Positions 37,580-46,590 of a DNA stretch of 64,000 bases are shown in pieces. The notes beneath the pieces were generated by a model. That model saw nothing but the letters and a program-made list of their open reading frames with translations. It was not told the origin of the DNA and did no database searches. The DNA is from Neptuniibacter sp. 1_MG-2023. GTDB taxonomy: Bacteria > Pseudomonadota > Gammaproteobacteria > Pseudomonadales > Balneatricaceae. Position numbers and translations under genes: made by a program. The stretch's first letter is position 1; each line of letters starts with the position of its first letter. The DNA lies in assembly GCF_030547185.1 (NCBI RefSeq), contig NZ_JAUOQR010000008.1, positions 1-64,000 of the forward strand. The letters are read 5' to 3'.

Positions 37580-37708
37580 CTATTTCTGCTGTGAATTTTT
37601 ATCTGCTTCTTCACTAGGCAGATACAAAGGGCCTTTTTGACCACAACCACCCAAGATAAGTAAGCTTAACAACATGACCAACCCAATACATTTCGTCTGT
37701 GCTTTCAC
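37580..37708 (-). CDS. lptM: Small LPS-assembly lipoprotein LptM (YifL)
   Basis: A 42-residue lipoprotein precursor read on the minus strand, too short for routine ORF filters. A GTG start at 37708 follows GGGGAAAG. The signal is KAQTKCIGLVMLLSLL and the lipobox LGGC has its lipidated cysteine at residue 22. The family signature GCGQKGPLYLP follows directly. In E. coli LptM (YifL) binds LptD and promotes its correct disulfide formation in the outer membrane. It lies immediately before lysA, the conserved lptM-lysA-dapF order. Confidence 0.9.
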   Translation of the reverse strand: MKAQTKCIGLVMLLSLLILGGCGQKGPLYLPSEEADKNSQQK

Positions 37709-37860
37709 AGCAGCTTTCCCCAAATAAACGGCATAATCCATCGATTATACCTATAACCAGAAATATTCATAAAACCGTTTTCAAATTTAGTTAAAAAAAC
37801 CTTATTTAAAGACAAATAAAATAACCTTTTTTAGCTAAATACAGGCAAAAACTCGACGGT

Positions 37861-37879
37861 ATAATGAGAATCATTCTTC
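37861..37879. promoter_or_regulatory. Putative Fur box upstream of cyaY
   Basis: ATAATGAGAATCATTCTTC at 37861-37879 aligns with the 19-bp Fur consensus starting one base earlier, matching 15 of 19 positions. It has a perfect AATGA-n3-TCATT core (37863-37875). It overlaps the likely -35 region of the cyaY promoter. Confidence 0.7.
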
Positions 37880-37905
37880 GGCTTTTCAGTTTAGCTTGAT
37901 ATACT
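37877..37905 (+). promoter_or_regulatory. Probable extended -10 promoter for cyaY-gmhA
   Basis: TGATATACT (TG at 37897-37898, TATACT at 37900-37905) is an extended -10 element. A weak TTCGGC lies 17 bases upstream (37877-37882), overlapping the end of the Fur box. Transcription would start about 40 bases before the cyaY ATG. Confidence 0.5.
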
Positions 37906-37953
37906 CCTATGCCATAGCCCATGTTTGAAGGCTTTAACTAGCCGGAGTGAGAA

Positions 37954-38286
37954 ATGACTGAGAGTGAATTTAACGATCGTGTTGACGCAACCTTAGAACA
38001 AATTGAAGAGATTCTAGATGAAGCTGAAACAGATATAGATGTACTACAAGGTGGTGGCATACTGACCATTATCTGCGAGAATAAAACTCAGCTTATTTTC
38101 ACCCGACAAGCTCCTGTTAAACAGCTCTGGCTTGCTACTAAAAGCGGCGGCTACCATTTTGACTATGATGCGGAACAAGCCAGCTGGGTATTAGACAGTA
38201 ATGGAGAGCAACTCAGCCCCTTCCTGACCCGCGCATTTAGTGAACAAGCGGGCGAGACCCTTGAATTTGATTTGGCAGGGGCGTAA
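37954..38286 (+). CDS. cyaY: Iron-sulfur cluster assembly regulator CyaY (frataxin)
   Basis: The bacterial frataxin homologue, a small acidic protein that binds iron and modulates IscS-dependent cluster assembly. The protein has 110 residues. The acidic first helix (VDATLEQIEEILDEAETDIDV, in pieces at 10-30) is followed by GGILTIICENKTQLIFTRQAPVKQLWLA, and by GGYHFDYDAEQASWVLD, typical of the beta sheet. A Fur box in the promoter suggests iron regulation. gmhA starts three bases after its stop, so they are co-transcribed. Confidence 0.93.
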   Translation: MTESEFNDRVDATLEQIEEILDEAETDIDVLQGGGILTIICENKTQLIFTRQAPVKQLWLATKSGGYHFDYDAEQASWVLDSNGEQLSPFLTRAFSEQAGETLEFDLAGA

Positions 38287-38288
38287 AC

Positions 38289-38855
38289 ATGTCATTTGAT
38301 AATGCATTGCAGCGCCACTTCGATACTTTTAACAAACTGCAAACGATCAAAGCAGAAACAGAGCAATTGATAGAACAGATCGATCTTTGTCTTCAAAAAG
38401 GCGGCAAACTTATTTTTATGGGCAATGGCGGTAGCGCAGCTGACAGCCAACATTTAGCCGCCGAGTTTGTTGTCCGCTATAAAGCTGAAAGAAAGCCTTT
38501 ATCAGCTATTGCGCTCACTGTAGACACCTCAATTTTGACCGCCCATAGTAATGATTATAGCTTTGATACGGTCTTTACCCGCCAAATTCAAGCTTTAGCT
38601 AAACCAGAAGATCTCATCATTGGTATATCTACATCAGGCAATAGCGCAAATATTATTGATGCCATCAAAGCAGCATCTGAGATGGGCTGCAAAACATGGG
38701 CTTGGACGGGTGCTCACGGCGGCCAACTCAATGAGATTGCTGATCATCTCATTCGCATACCATCCGATGAAACTGCACGCATCCAAGAAGCTCATATTTT
38801 TATCGGCCACTGGTTATGTGAAGAGATGGATCGTCGAACTTCAGAAAACACTTAA
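38289..38855 (+). CDS. gmhA: Phosphoheptose isomerase GmhA
   Basis: A SIS-domain isomerase that converts sedoheptulose 7-phosphate to D-glycero-D-manno-heptose 7-phosphate, the first step of LPS heptose synthesis. The 188 residues contain GNGGSAADSQHLAAEFV (about 48-64), the SIS loop GISTSGNSANI and TARIQEAHIFIGH, all GmhA signatures. The related DiaA (DnaA regulator) is an alternative, but the nearby hldE and waaA favour GmhA. The last four bases overlap the 3' end of the convergent waaA. Confidence 0.9.
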   Translation: MSFDNALQRHFDTFNKLQTIKAETEQLIEQIDLCLQKGGKLIFMGNGGSAADSQHLAAEFVVRYKAERKPLSAIALTVDTSILTAHSNDYSFDTVFTRQIQALAKPEDLIIGISTSGNSANIIDAIKAASEMGCKTWAWTGAHGGQLNEIADHLIRIPSDETARIQEAHIFIGHWLCEEMDRRTSENT

Positions 38856-40129
38856 TCCTTTAAGCAGTATTCATCCGTCAGGGCGTATAGTTTCTCTAAT
38901 GCGCCCTGATTTTGCATAACAAATTGATACCCTCCCTGCCCCTGGCTGCTCAACCGCTCCGTATCGTCTAACAGACGCCTTAGCTCGCCAGCAAGTCCAT
39001 CCGCATCACTCACAACCGTTAAGCCACCAGCTTGCTGAAGGGAGTCGCAGATCAACTGAAAGTTAAAATAGTGTGGTCCCATAATAACGGGCTTTTTTAA
39101 CACCGCAGGTTCCAGTGGGTTATGTCCGCCACGCTCAACCAAACTGCCGCCAACAAAAGCGATATCTGCAGCAGCCAATAGTTTCATTAACTCTCCCATA
39201 GTATCGCCCAGATACACTTGTGTGCGACTCTCCGGCTGCTGCCCTAAACTACGCCTCGCTAATTTCAGACCAGCTTGCTTAATTAGCTCTGCTACCCGAT
39301 CAAAACGTTCAGGATGACGCGGCACAACCACTAATAAAAGATCGGGGTAATCGGATAGTAGTTGCTGATAAACCGCAATCAATGCTGATTCCTCTCCCTC
39401 ATGGGTGCTCGCACCAATGAGGACTTTCCGTGATTCCCCCCACATCTGGCGCAATGCATAAGCCAAACGTTCACTTCCTTCTGGCGCTTTAACATCAAAT
39501 TTGATTGACCCAGTGACCGACATAGAGCGAGAAGGCAGACCTAAATCTAAAAACCGTTGGCCATCAATCTCATTTTGTACGGCTATCATATTGATCTGTT
39601 CTAACATCTGCCGCGCCAATGTACTAAATCGCGTATAACCTCTAGCGGAACGTTCAGACAACCGTGCATTCGCAACCAGTAAAGGAATACCACTATGTGC
39701 GCAACTATTAACAAGATTCGGCCATAGCTCAGTTTCTACAATTACGCAGGCCCGAGGATTTAGCTTTTTAATAAAACGTTTGAGAGCACAAGGCAGGTCA
39801 TATGGACAGTAGTAGTGGGTCACAGTATCAGCAAAACTTGCCTTTACCCGTTCAGCCCCTGTCGGCGTCATAGTTGTCATCACAATAGGTATATCTGGAT
39901 AACGCGCCTGAATCAGCTTAACTAGGGGCACTATAGCTAGAGTTTCACCTACAGAAACAGCATGAATCCAGAGCGGCTGCGTGCTCATCTTGTTTTTAGG
40001 TTTAAAAAAACCCAACCGTTCTAGCCAGCGCTCTCTATAAGCGGGTGCTTTCAAACCTCGCCACCATAACCGGCCTAAAATAAAAGGCAACGCGAGGTAA
40101 AATAAAACGGTATAGAGCAGACGATTCAT
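38852..40129 (-). CDS. waaA: 3-deoxy-D-manno-octulosonic acid transferase
   Basis: A membrane-anchored GT30 glycosyltransferase that adds Kdo from CMP-Kdo to the lipid A precursor. The length of 425 residues is typical. A hydrophobic N-terminal anchor (residues 4-20) is followed by WIHAVSVGETLA (about 50-61), VETELWPNLV (about 124-133), IGASTHEGEE and the C-terminal FVGGSLVERGGHNPLEPA. It is a single gene with no same-strand partner, convergent with gmhA with a four-base overlap. Confidence 0.96.
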   Translation of the reverse strand: MNRLLYTVLFYLALPFILGRLWWRGLKAPAYRERWLERLGFFKPKNKMSTQPLWIHAVSVGETLAIVPLVKLIQARYPDIPIVMTTMTPTGAERVKASFADTVTHYYCPYDLPCALKRFIKKLNPRACVIVETELWPNLVNSCAHSGIPLLVANARLSERSARGYTRFSTLARQMLEQINMIAVQNEIDGQRFLDLGLPSRSMSVTGSIKFDVKAPEGSERLAYALRQMWGESRKVLIGASTHEGEESALIAVYQQLLSDYPDLLLVVVPRHPERFDRVAELIKQAGLKLARRSLGQQPESRTQVYLGDTMGELMKLLAAADIAFVGGSLVERGGHNPLEPAVLKKPVIMGPHYFNFQLICDSLQQAGGLTVVSDADGLAGELRRLLDDTERLSSQGQGGYQFVMQNQGALEKLYALTDEYCLKD

Positions 40130-40284
40130 TACAGTTTTTCAGCCACAAACAAAGAGCAGCAATTATATCATGCTTACATGGTTTCTATACCTAAAGTCAT
40201 TTTTCTCATCCATCCTGATAACCTAGCCAGCGCCCCCTGCACTTGCCTATAATGGCCCCCTAAACTTTTGTAACGAAGCCTTTT

Positions 40285-41472
40285 ATGAACACCCTAAAGC
40301 TTGACCTAATTATTATAGGTGGCGGTATCGCGGGCCTATGGACATTAAATCGCGCAGTTAGCGCAGGTTTTAATGCTATTTTGCTGGAAAAAAGCACCTT
40401 AGGTGGAGGGCAATCAATACGCTCTCAAGGTATTATTCATGGCGGCACTAAATACGCACTGAGCGGTGTTCTAACACAAGCCTCAAATACAATTAAAGAG
40501 ATGCCTCAACGCTGGCGTGACTGCTTAGATGGCCAAGGTGAGATCAACTTAAACGGCGTAAATATCCTTTCAGATGCCCACTATATGTGGTCAAAAGGCT
40601 CTCTTGGCTCTCGCATGACAACTTTCTTTGCGACCAAAGCCTTTAGAGGGCGGGTTGAAGAAGTTTCCGCTAATGAGCGCCCACAGGTATTCAAAAACAA
40701 ACAATTCAAAGGCTCTCTATATCGCCTAAATGAACTAGTTTTGGATATTCCTAGTGTTATCAACACGCTACGCCAACCAGTGGAAAATAGAATCTATCAA
40801 GCCGATATCACTAACGCTCAGATTGATAGCGATGGTAAAACCATCAAAGGCATCACCTTCCCAACCCAAAGCCTACGCTTAGAAGCTAAGAATTTAGTAC
40901 TCACTTCAGGTGAAGGTTTTGAAGCACTAGCTAAAACACTCGATATCCGCCAACCCGAAATGCAGCGTCGCCCTTTGCATATGGTAATGGTCAAACACCA
41001 ATACGACCTACCAACCTATGCCCACTGTATTGGCACCGGCAGTAAACCAGTCGCAACCATCACAACACACCCCTGTAAAGATGGTAAACATATATGGTAT
41101 TTAGGGGGTAACGTCGCAGAAACAGGCATGGACCGTACAGAGCAAGAACAGATAGCCTTCGCGAAAGAGGAGCTTGCCACACTGCTGCCTTGGGTTGATC
41201 TATCTAAAGCAGAATGGGCCGCTTTCCATATTAACCGCGCAGAACCTAAACAATCAGCACTGGTAAGGCCAGATTCCGCTTATGCAGAAAAAGTAGGTAA
41301 CTGTATTGTGGCTTGGCCTACTAAACTAGCGCTCTCTCCCGACCTTGCCGATCAAGTATTATCTTTATGTGATCAACCTAGCCAAGCAGTAGAAAGTAAT
41401 AGCTTACAGCCCCTACAAATACTGCCCAAACCTGAAACCGCAGAGCCTGTTTGGGAGACTCTATTTTGCTAA
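40285..41472 (+). CDS. FAD-dependent oxidoreductase (DAO-like)
   Basis: A 395-residue flavoprotein of the D-amino-acid-oxidase/glycerol-3-phosphate-dehydrogenase superfamily. The N-terminal dinucleotide-binding motif is IIIGGGIAGLWTLNRA (residues 9-24), followed by LLEKSTLGGGQSIRSQGIIHGG, which resembles the LhgO/GlpA-type flavin loop. The C-terminal region (PDLADQVLSL) lies near a second FAD contact. The substrate is unknown. It overlaps the aldo/keto reductase gene by seven bases and interrupts a run of LPS genes, which may hint at sugar-related metabolism but does not prove it. Confidence 0.85.
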   Translation: MNTLKLDLIIIGGGIAGLWTLNRAVSAGFNAILLEKSTLGGGQSIRSQGIIHGGTKYALSGVLTQASNTIKEMPQRWRDCLDGQGEINLNGVNILSDAHYMWSKGSLGSRMTTFFATKAFRGRVEEVSANERPQVFKNKQFKGSLYRLNELVLDIPSVINTLRQPVENRIYQADITNAQIDSDGKTIKGITFPTQSLRLEAKNLVLTSGEGFEALAKTLDIRQPEMQRRPLHMVMVKHQYDLPTYAHCIGTGSKPVATITTHPCKDGKHIWYLGGNVAETGMDRTEQEQIAFAKEELATLLPWVDLSKAEWAAFHINRAEPKQSALVRPDSAYAEKVGNCIVAWPTKLALSPDLADQVLSLCDQPSQAVESNSLQPLQILPKPETAEPVWETLFC

Positions 41473-42263
41473 AACGTCAGTTGGCTAATACGGGTTTAAA
41501 TATCTCCCCCCTTGGTTTGGGAACAGTCAAGCTCGGCAGAAACCAGGGCGTTAAATATCCTACACATTTTGTATTGCCTAGTGATAAGGAAGCCAGCGAT
41601 CTTATTGCTCTAGCTAAAGAGTTAGGGATTAATTTAATCGATACAGCGCCTGCTTATGGCAATAGTGAAGAGCGTTTAGGTAAGTTACTCAAAGGACAGC
41701 GGCAAGACTGGATTATCTGTTCAAAAGCAGGCGAAGAGTTTGATAATTCAACAGGTCAATCCAGCTATATTTTCACCCCTGAACATCTGCAATTTAGTGT
41801 AGAACGTAGCTTAAAACGCCTTGATACCGATTATATTGATATGTTGCTAATCCATTCCGACGGTAATGATGTAGAAATCATAGAACGCTACGGCACACTT
41901 CAGGCGTTAAATGAATTAAAAACTCAGGGAAAGATACGCGCAAGCGGGATGTCGACCAAAACTATCGAGGGCGGACTCTTAGCGCTGCAACAATCGGATT
42001 GTGCAATGGTCACTTATAACTTAGATCACACAGAGGAGGAACCTGTGCTTGATTATGCTGCGCAAAATAACAAAGGTATTTTACTGAAAAAGGCACTCGC
42101 ATCAGGGCATATTTGTGCGGCTTCAAACGGAGACCCTGTACAAGCCAGTTTTGACTATATCTTTGCTCATCCAGGCGTAACATCCGCGATTATTGGTACC
42201 ATCAACCCTGAACACTTACGCAGTAATGTTAAAGCAGCAGAGAAAGCTATCAATCGGAAATAG
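41466..42263 (+). CDS. Aldo/keto reductase family protein
   Basis: A 265-residue NADPH-dependent AKR (beta/alpha)8-barrel reductase. The tetrad is Asp in NLIDTAPAYGNSEERLG (about residues 55-71), the same segment's Tyr, Lys in ICSKAG and His in MLLIHSDG. It is a short AKR without long C-terminal extensions. I prefer TTG at 41466, which has GGGAG eight bases upstream; an earlier TTG at 41451 would add five residues. Translational coupling with the FAD oxidoreductase implies that the two proteins act together, perhaps reducing and oxidising the same metabolite. The substrate is unknown. Confidence 0.85.
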   Translation: MLKRQLANTGLNISPLGLGTVKLGRNQGVKYPTHFVLPSDKEASDLIALAKELGINLIDTAPAYGNSEERLGKLLKGQRQDWIICSKAGEEFDNSTGQSSYIFTPEHLQFSVERSLKRLDTDYIDMLLIHSDGNDVEIIERYGTLQALNELKTQGKIRASGMSTKTIEGGLLALQQSDCAMVTYNLDHTEEEPVLDYAAQNNKGILLKKALASGHICAASNGDPVQASFDYIFAHPGVTSAIIGTINPEHLRSNVKAAEKAINRK

Positions 42264-42282
42264 CTTTCTCTTATCTTAGCAC

Positions 42283-43716
42283 TTAAAGATCTGTGTCTTT
42301 CTGAATCTTTTCTACAATAGCCGTTGTAGAGCAATCATCAAGAAATGATAATACTTTAACTTCACCACCATAGCTGCGTACAAACTCCCCACCGACAACA
42401 CCTTCGATACCGTAATCACCGCCTTTGACGAGTACATCAGGACGTACCCGCTCCAATAAGCGCTCTGGCGTATCTTCATCAAAATAAAGTACCCAATCCA
42501 CCGCTTCTAAACCGGATAGAACCGCCATTCGCCGCTCAACAGGATTAATAGGGCGGCCTGGGCCTTTAAGGCGACTGACTGACTCATCACTATTGATCGC
42601 TAAGACAAGACGATCACCTTGGGCGCGTGCTTGCGCTAAGTAACCTACATGGCCAGCATGAAGAATATCGAAGCAACCATTAGTAAAAACGATGGACTCC
42701 CCTGCCGCTCGAGCATCAGCTAAGGCTATAAGTAGCTGCTCTTCAGTCATGACCCCTTTCTCTGCACCTTGCTCCTTGCTAACCTCTCGACGAAGTTCTG
42801 GTGCACTAATCGCCGCCGTACCCAGCTTACCAACCACAATACTGGCAGCAATATTAGATAGCGCAACGGCATTAGGGAGATCTTCACCTGAAGCCAATGC
42901 AGCCGCTAACGTTGAGATGACTGTATCCCCCGCACCTGTCACATCAAACACTTCTCGGGCACGTGCAGGAAAATGTAACTCTTCTTTATTAGCACGAATG
43001 AGTGTCATGCCCTGCTCACTGCGAGTAATCAGTAACGCTTCAAGCTCCAACTCTTTAACGAGTGCCTGACCTCGTGTTACCAACTCATCTTCAGTTTTAC
43101 AAACACCAACAATAGTCTCAAATTCGGACAGATTTGGCGTTAGTAGCGTGGCGCCTTTATAGCGACTAAAATCACATCCCTTAGGGTCCACCAATATAGT
43201 TACATTGTTATTTTTAGCGTCACGAATCAGGCTCTGACAATCTGATAACGTCCCTTTTCCATAGTCAGATAGCACCAAAACACCAACATTCTCTAAAAGT
43301 GGCGAAGTAGCATTTTCTATCTGCTCACTATAGTCATGGGAGAAGGGCTCTTCAAAATCCAACCTAATCAACTGCTGATGACGACTAATCACGCGCAACT
43401 TAGTAATTGTCGGCTCATTCTCAGCCTTAGAAAAAGCACAGTGTACGCGGGCCGATTGCAACTGTTTCTCAAGCGATACCCCCGCCTCATCATCACCTAC
43501 CAACCCTACCAGTGAAACACCAGCCCCTAACGCTGTGACATTAAGGGCAACGTTTGCAGCGCCACCGGGACGATCCTCATGCTGCTCAACTTTAACAATA
43601 GGAACCGGCGCCTCAGGAGAGATACGTGAAGTCGGCCCCTGCCAATAGCGATCTAGCATCAGGTCACCAACAACAAGCACCTGAGCTTTATCAAAACGCG
43701 GCATATGGATTTTCAT
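42283..43716 (-). CDS. hldE: Bifunctional heptose kinase/adenylyltransferase HldE
   Basis: Phosphorylates D-glycero-beta-D-manno-heptose 7-phosphate and then adenylates the 1-phosphate to build ADP-heptose for the LPS core. The 477 residues comprise an N-terminal ribokinase domain (1 to about 320; GGAANVALNVTALG and the catalytic FDVTGAGDTV) and a C-terminal cytidylyltransferase-like domain with FTNGCFDILHAGHVGYL (about 345-361) and the SRLKGPGRPI loop. It is 17 bases after msbA on the same strand. Confidence 0.97.
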   Translation of the reverse strand: MKIHMPRFDKAQVLVVGDLMLDRYWQGPTSRISPEAPVPIVKVEQHEDRPGGAANVALNVTALGAGVSLVGLVGDDEAGVSLEKQLQSARVHCAFSKAENEPTITKLRVISRHQQLIRLDFEEPFSHDYSEQIENATSPLLENVGVLVLSDYGKGTLSDCQSLIRDAKNNNVTILVDPKGCDFSRYKGATLLTPNLSEFETIVGVCKTEDELVTRGQALVKELELEALLITRSEQGMTLIRANKEELHFPARAREVFDVTGAGDTVISTLAAALASGEDLPNAVALSNIAASIVVGKLGTAAISAPELRREVSKEQGAEKGVMTEEQLLIALADARAAGESIVFTNGCFDILHAGHVGYLAQARAQGDRLVLAINSDESVSRLKGPGRPINPVERRMAVLSGLEAVDWVLYFDEDTPERLLERVRPDVLVKGGDYGIEGVVGGEFVRSYGGEVKVLSFLDDCSTTAIVEKIQKDTDL

Positions 43717-43733
43717 TCAATATCTCCAGTACT

Positions 43734-45524
43734 TTATTTTTCAGTCGTATCTAGGTTCGAGTGAGCAGCACCCACACCTTCACTAAACTGCTTTTTGTAT
43801 AGTCCAGCGTAGGTACGTCCCATGGCTAATAGCTCATGATGTGTGCCTTGCTCAATAATTTGCCCCTGCTCCATCACAACAATCTGATCTGCAGATTCAA
43901 TAGTCGACAAACGGTGGGCAATGACCAAGGTGGTTCGACCCTGCATTACATTTTCCAGTGCTGCTTGAATATGCCTTTCCGATTCAGTATCTAAAGCAGA
44001 GGTAGCCTCATCGAGAATAAGTACAGGGGCATTTTTAAGAATGGCACGCGCTATAGCAATACGCTGACGTTGCCCACCAGATAATTTCGTTCCTTTTTCC
44101 CCTACTTCGGTATTTAAACCATCACTCATCCGCGAGACAAATTCCATAACATGCGCGGCTTCAGCGGCGGCGAGAATATCCTCTTCACTCACATCCTTCA
44201 TCGCACCGTAAGCAATATTTTCTCTAATGGTTCCGTCAAAAAGAACAACATTTTGTGTTACTAATGCGATCTGATTGCGTAACGATGCTAATTCGTACTC
44301 CGCCAGAGGTTGACCATCAAGCAAAATCTCACCCGATGTTGGCTCATAAAAGCGAGGCAACAGATTTGCCAAGGTTGACTTACCACTACCCGATTTACCG
44401 ACAAAAGCCACTGTTTGGCCGGGAGCGATCGACAGATTAAGGTTGGTCAAGACTGGCTTATTGGGTAGATAGGAGAAACATAGATTATGGAGTTGTAATC
44501 GACCTTCTCCGCGCTCACTGATGACTGCACCAGTATTGTTTTCTATCTCTTCATCAATCAACTCAAAGATACTCTGCGCTGCGGCGATCCCTCGCTGAAT
44601 TGCACCATTCACTTCAGTTAAAGAACGAAGCGGTTTAGCAATCAAGCCTGCGGCAGTAATAAAAGCAATAAATTGCCCCGCACTCATACCAGTACTCATC
44701 AGAGGATGTAAGGCTAGAAAGATCAACAATGCTAATGCACTCGATACTATAAGCTGCACTATAGGGGTACTCAACGCCTCAGTGGTTGCCATTTTTAAGC
44801 TCTGGCGTAAATTTTGTCCACTCGCCTCACCAAAGCGTTGACGCTCCTTATCACTACCACCAAATATTCTAACAACCTGTACACCTTGCACGTTTTCAGA
44901 AGCCACATGAGTCACCTCACCCATAGAGTCTTGAATACGATGACCTAAACGACGAAAGCGTTTAGAAGCTACAGCAACGACCAGCGCAATAAACGGCGAC
45001 ACCGCAGCAAACACTAGGGTTAATTGCCAATTAAGAAACAACAGATAGCCGAGCAAGCCAAGAACAGTCATCCCCTCTCTTACGCTAATTTTGAGCGATT
45101 CCGTGGCAGCGTTAGTGACCTGCTCAACATTATAAGAGATTTTAGAAAGGATATGACCCGAGGCATTATTGTGAAAATAATCCAAAGGAATAACTAACAA
45201 CTTATCAAACATCACCACCCGTAATTGATGAACAATATTACGCGCCACATAAGCAGTAAAGTAGTTCCCCATAAAGGTGCCAAGCCCTCGAGCAAAAGCA
45301 ATACCCATCAAAGCCAAAGGGCCATAGATATACGCATTCTCTTTCTGCTCCCCTATAGCATCAACAAGATACTCCATAAGGGCAGCAAACCCTGTTTGCG
45401 TCGCGGCATAAATAATAAAACCGATAATACCTAGGGAAAAAGGCAGCCAATATGGCCGTACATATGCAAGAAGACGAAGGTATATCTTCATCCCTGTTCC
45501 TGATGCTGGAACCTGATCAGTCAT
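43734..45524 (-). CDS. msbA: Lipid A export ATP-binding/permease protein MsbA
   Basis: A homodimeric ABC exporter that flips lipid A-core across the inner membrane. The protein has 596 residues: six membrane helices in the first 320, then the nucleotide-binding domain with Walker A GKSGSGKST (about residue 379), the signature LSGGQRQR (about 484) and Walker B VLILDEATSALD. It is first in the msbA-hldE unit and divergent from the acyltransferase gene, the conserved Pseudomonas-like position. Confidence 0.96.
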   Translation of the reverse strand: MTDQVPASGTGMKIYLRLLAYVRPYWLPFSLGIIGFIIYAATQTGFAALMEYLVDAIGEQKENAYIYGPLALMGIAFARGLGTFMGNYFTAYVARNIVHQLRVVMFDKLLVIPLDYFHNNASGHILSKISYNVEQVTNAATESLKISVREGMTVLGLLGYLLFLNWQLTLVFAAVSPFIALVVAVASKRFRRLGHRIQDSMGEVTHVASENVQGVQVVRIFGGSDKERQRFGEASGQNLRQSLKMATTEALSTPIVQLIVSSALALLIFLALHPLMSTGMSAGQFIAFITAAGLIAKPLRSLTEVNGAIQRGIAAAQSIFELIDEEIENNTGAVISERGEGRLQLHNLCFSYLPNKPVLTNLNLSIAPGQTVAFVGKSGSGKSTLANLLPRFYEPTSGEILLDGQPLAEYELASLRNQIALVTQNVVLFDGTIRENIAYGAMKDVSEEDILAAAEAAHVMEFVSRMSDGLNTEVGEKGTKLSGGQRQRIAIARAILKNAPVLILDEATSALDTESERHIQAALENVMQGRTTLVIAHRLSTIESADQIVVMEQGQIIEQGTHHELLAMGRTYAGLYKKQFSEGVGAAHSNLDTTEK

Positions 45525-45657
45525 ATAGATCTATCTTATATTACAAATAATTAGTCACTATTGTACCTTGCTAGCCTCAGTTGCCCAACCTTCCATCTAG
45601 CTGAGTATTGCTGACATAGGTATAATCCCCCACTGATCCTAGAGATATACATAAACA

Positions 45658-46575
45658 GTGAATACATCAACCTCTTTCTTTGCACCCAAATACTGGCCAA
45701 CATGGCTAGGCATTCTAGTATTAAGGCTACTGGCTTTTCTACCTTATAAGTTAGGCTTAAGCTTCGGACGTTTAATTGGAATAATACTTTATCATTTACT
45801 TCCTAAACGCCGTCATGTCACTGAGGTAAACTGCTCCTTATGCTTCCCTGAACTAACAGCGGCCGAGCGTGAGCAGTTTGTAAAAGATGTATTCAAAAAC
45901 AATGGAATAGGCATTATTGAAACTGCATGGGCCTATTGGGGCAATAAAAAACGGCTCATCGCACGCACCGAATACATAGGCTTTGAACTACTCGATGAAG
46001 CCCTTAGTCTTGGTCGCGGTGTGATTTTACTCGGCGGCCATTACTCTCAGCTCGACTTGGGCGGTCTATTGTTTTCAGTTTATAAAACTCCAATAGCTAC
46101 AACCTATAGGGAACATAACAATCCTCTTATGGATGCAATGATCACTAAAGGACGTTCTTCTTTTAGTATCCCTGTAGAACGAAAAAAAATACGCGAGATA
46201 ATCAGAAAGCTAAAACAGAACCTCATTATCTGGTACGCCCCTGATCAAGACCTTGGACGAAAAAATTCTGTATTTGTGCCCTTTTTTGGCCAAACAGCCG
46301 CAACAATCACAGCCACCACTAATATGGTTAGGTTTAACAATTCACCGATTGTTTGTTTGCATCTACGCAGAAAAGAGGATGATTCAGGCTATATTATGGA
46401 GATTGTTTCTGTCCCAGACTTTCCAAGTGGCGATGAAGTTGAAGATGCGCGCTTAATGAATTTAGCGGTAGAAGCGGGTGTAAGAAAAGCGCCTACCCAA
46501 TACATGTGGGTACATAAGCGCTTTAAAACCCAACCCGATGGCGATCAAAAACTATATAACACAAAAGCACGCTAA
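45658..46575 (+). CDS. LpxL/HtrB-type lipid A acyltransferase
   Basis: A 305-residue inner-membrane acyltransferase that adds a secondary acyl chain to Kdo-lipid A. An N-terminal hydrophobic anchor (about residues 15-40) precedes the catalytic H-x4-D/E motif HYSQLDLGG (about 124-132). Downstream the conserved RPLDN-like position appears as REHNNPLMD and APDQDLGRKNSVFVPFFG is typical of LpxL/LpxM. The start is GTG. It begins a plus-strand run of core and O-antigen genes that follow with gaps of 3-60 bases. Whether it is LpxL or LpxM cannot be told. Confidence 0.9.
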   Translation: MNTSTSFFAPKYWPTWLGILVLRLLAFLPYKLGLSFGRLIGIILYHLLPKRRHVTEVNCSLCFPELTAAEREQFVKDVFKNNGIGIIETAWAYWGNKKRLIARTEYIGFELLDEALSLGRGVILLGGHYSQLDLGGLLFSVYKTPIATTYREHNNPLMDAMITKGRSSFSIPVERKKIREIIRKLKQNLIIWYAPDQDLGRKNSVFVPFFGQTAATITATTNMVRFNNSPIVCLHLRRKEDDSGYIMEIVSVPDFPSGDEVEDARLMNLAVEAGVRKAPTQYMWVHKRFKTQPDGDQKLYNTKAR

Positions 46576-46590
46576 TCTTAGGAGACTCTT

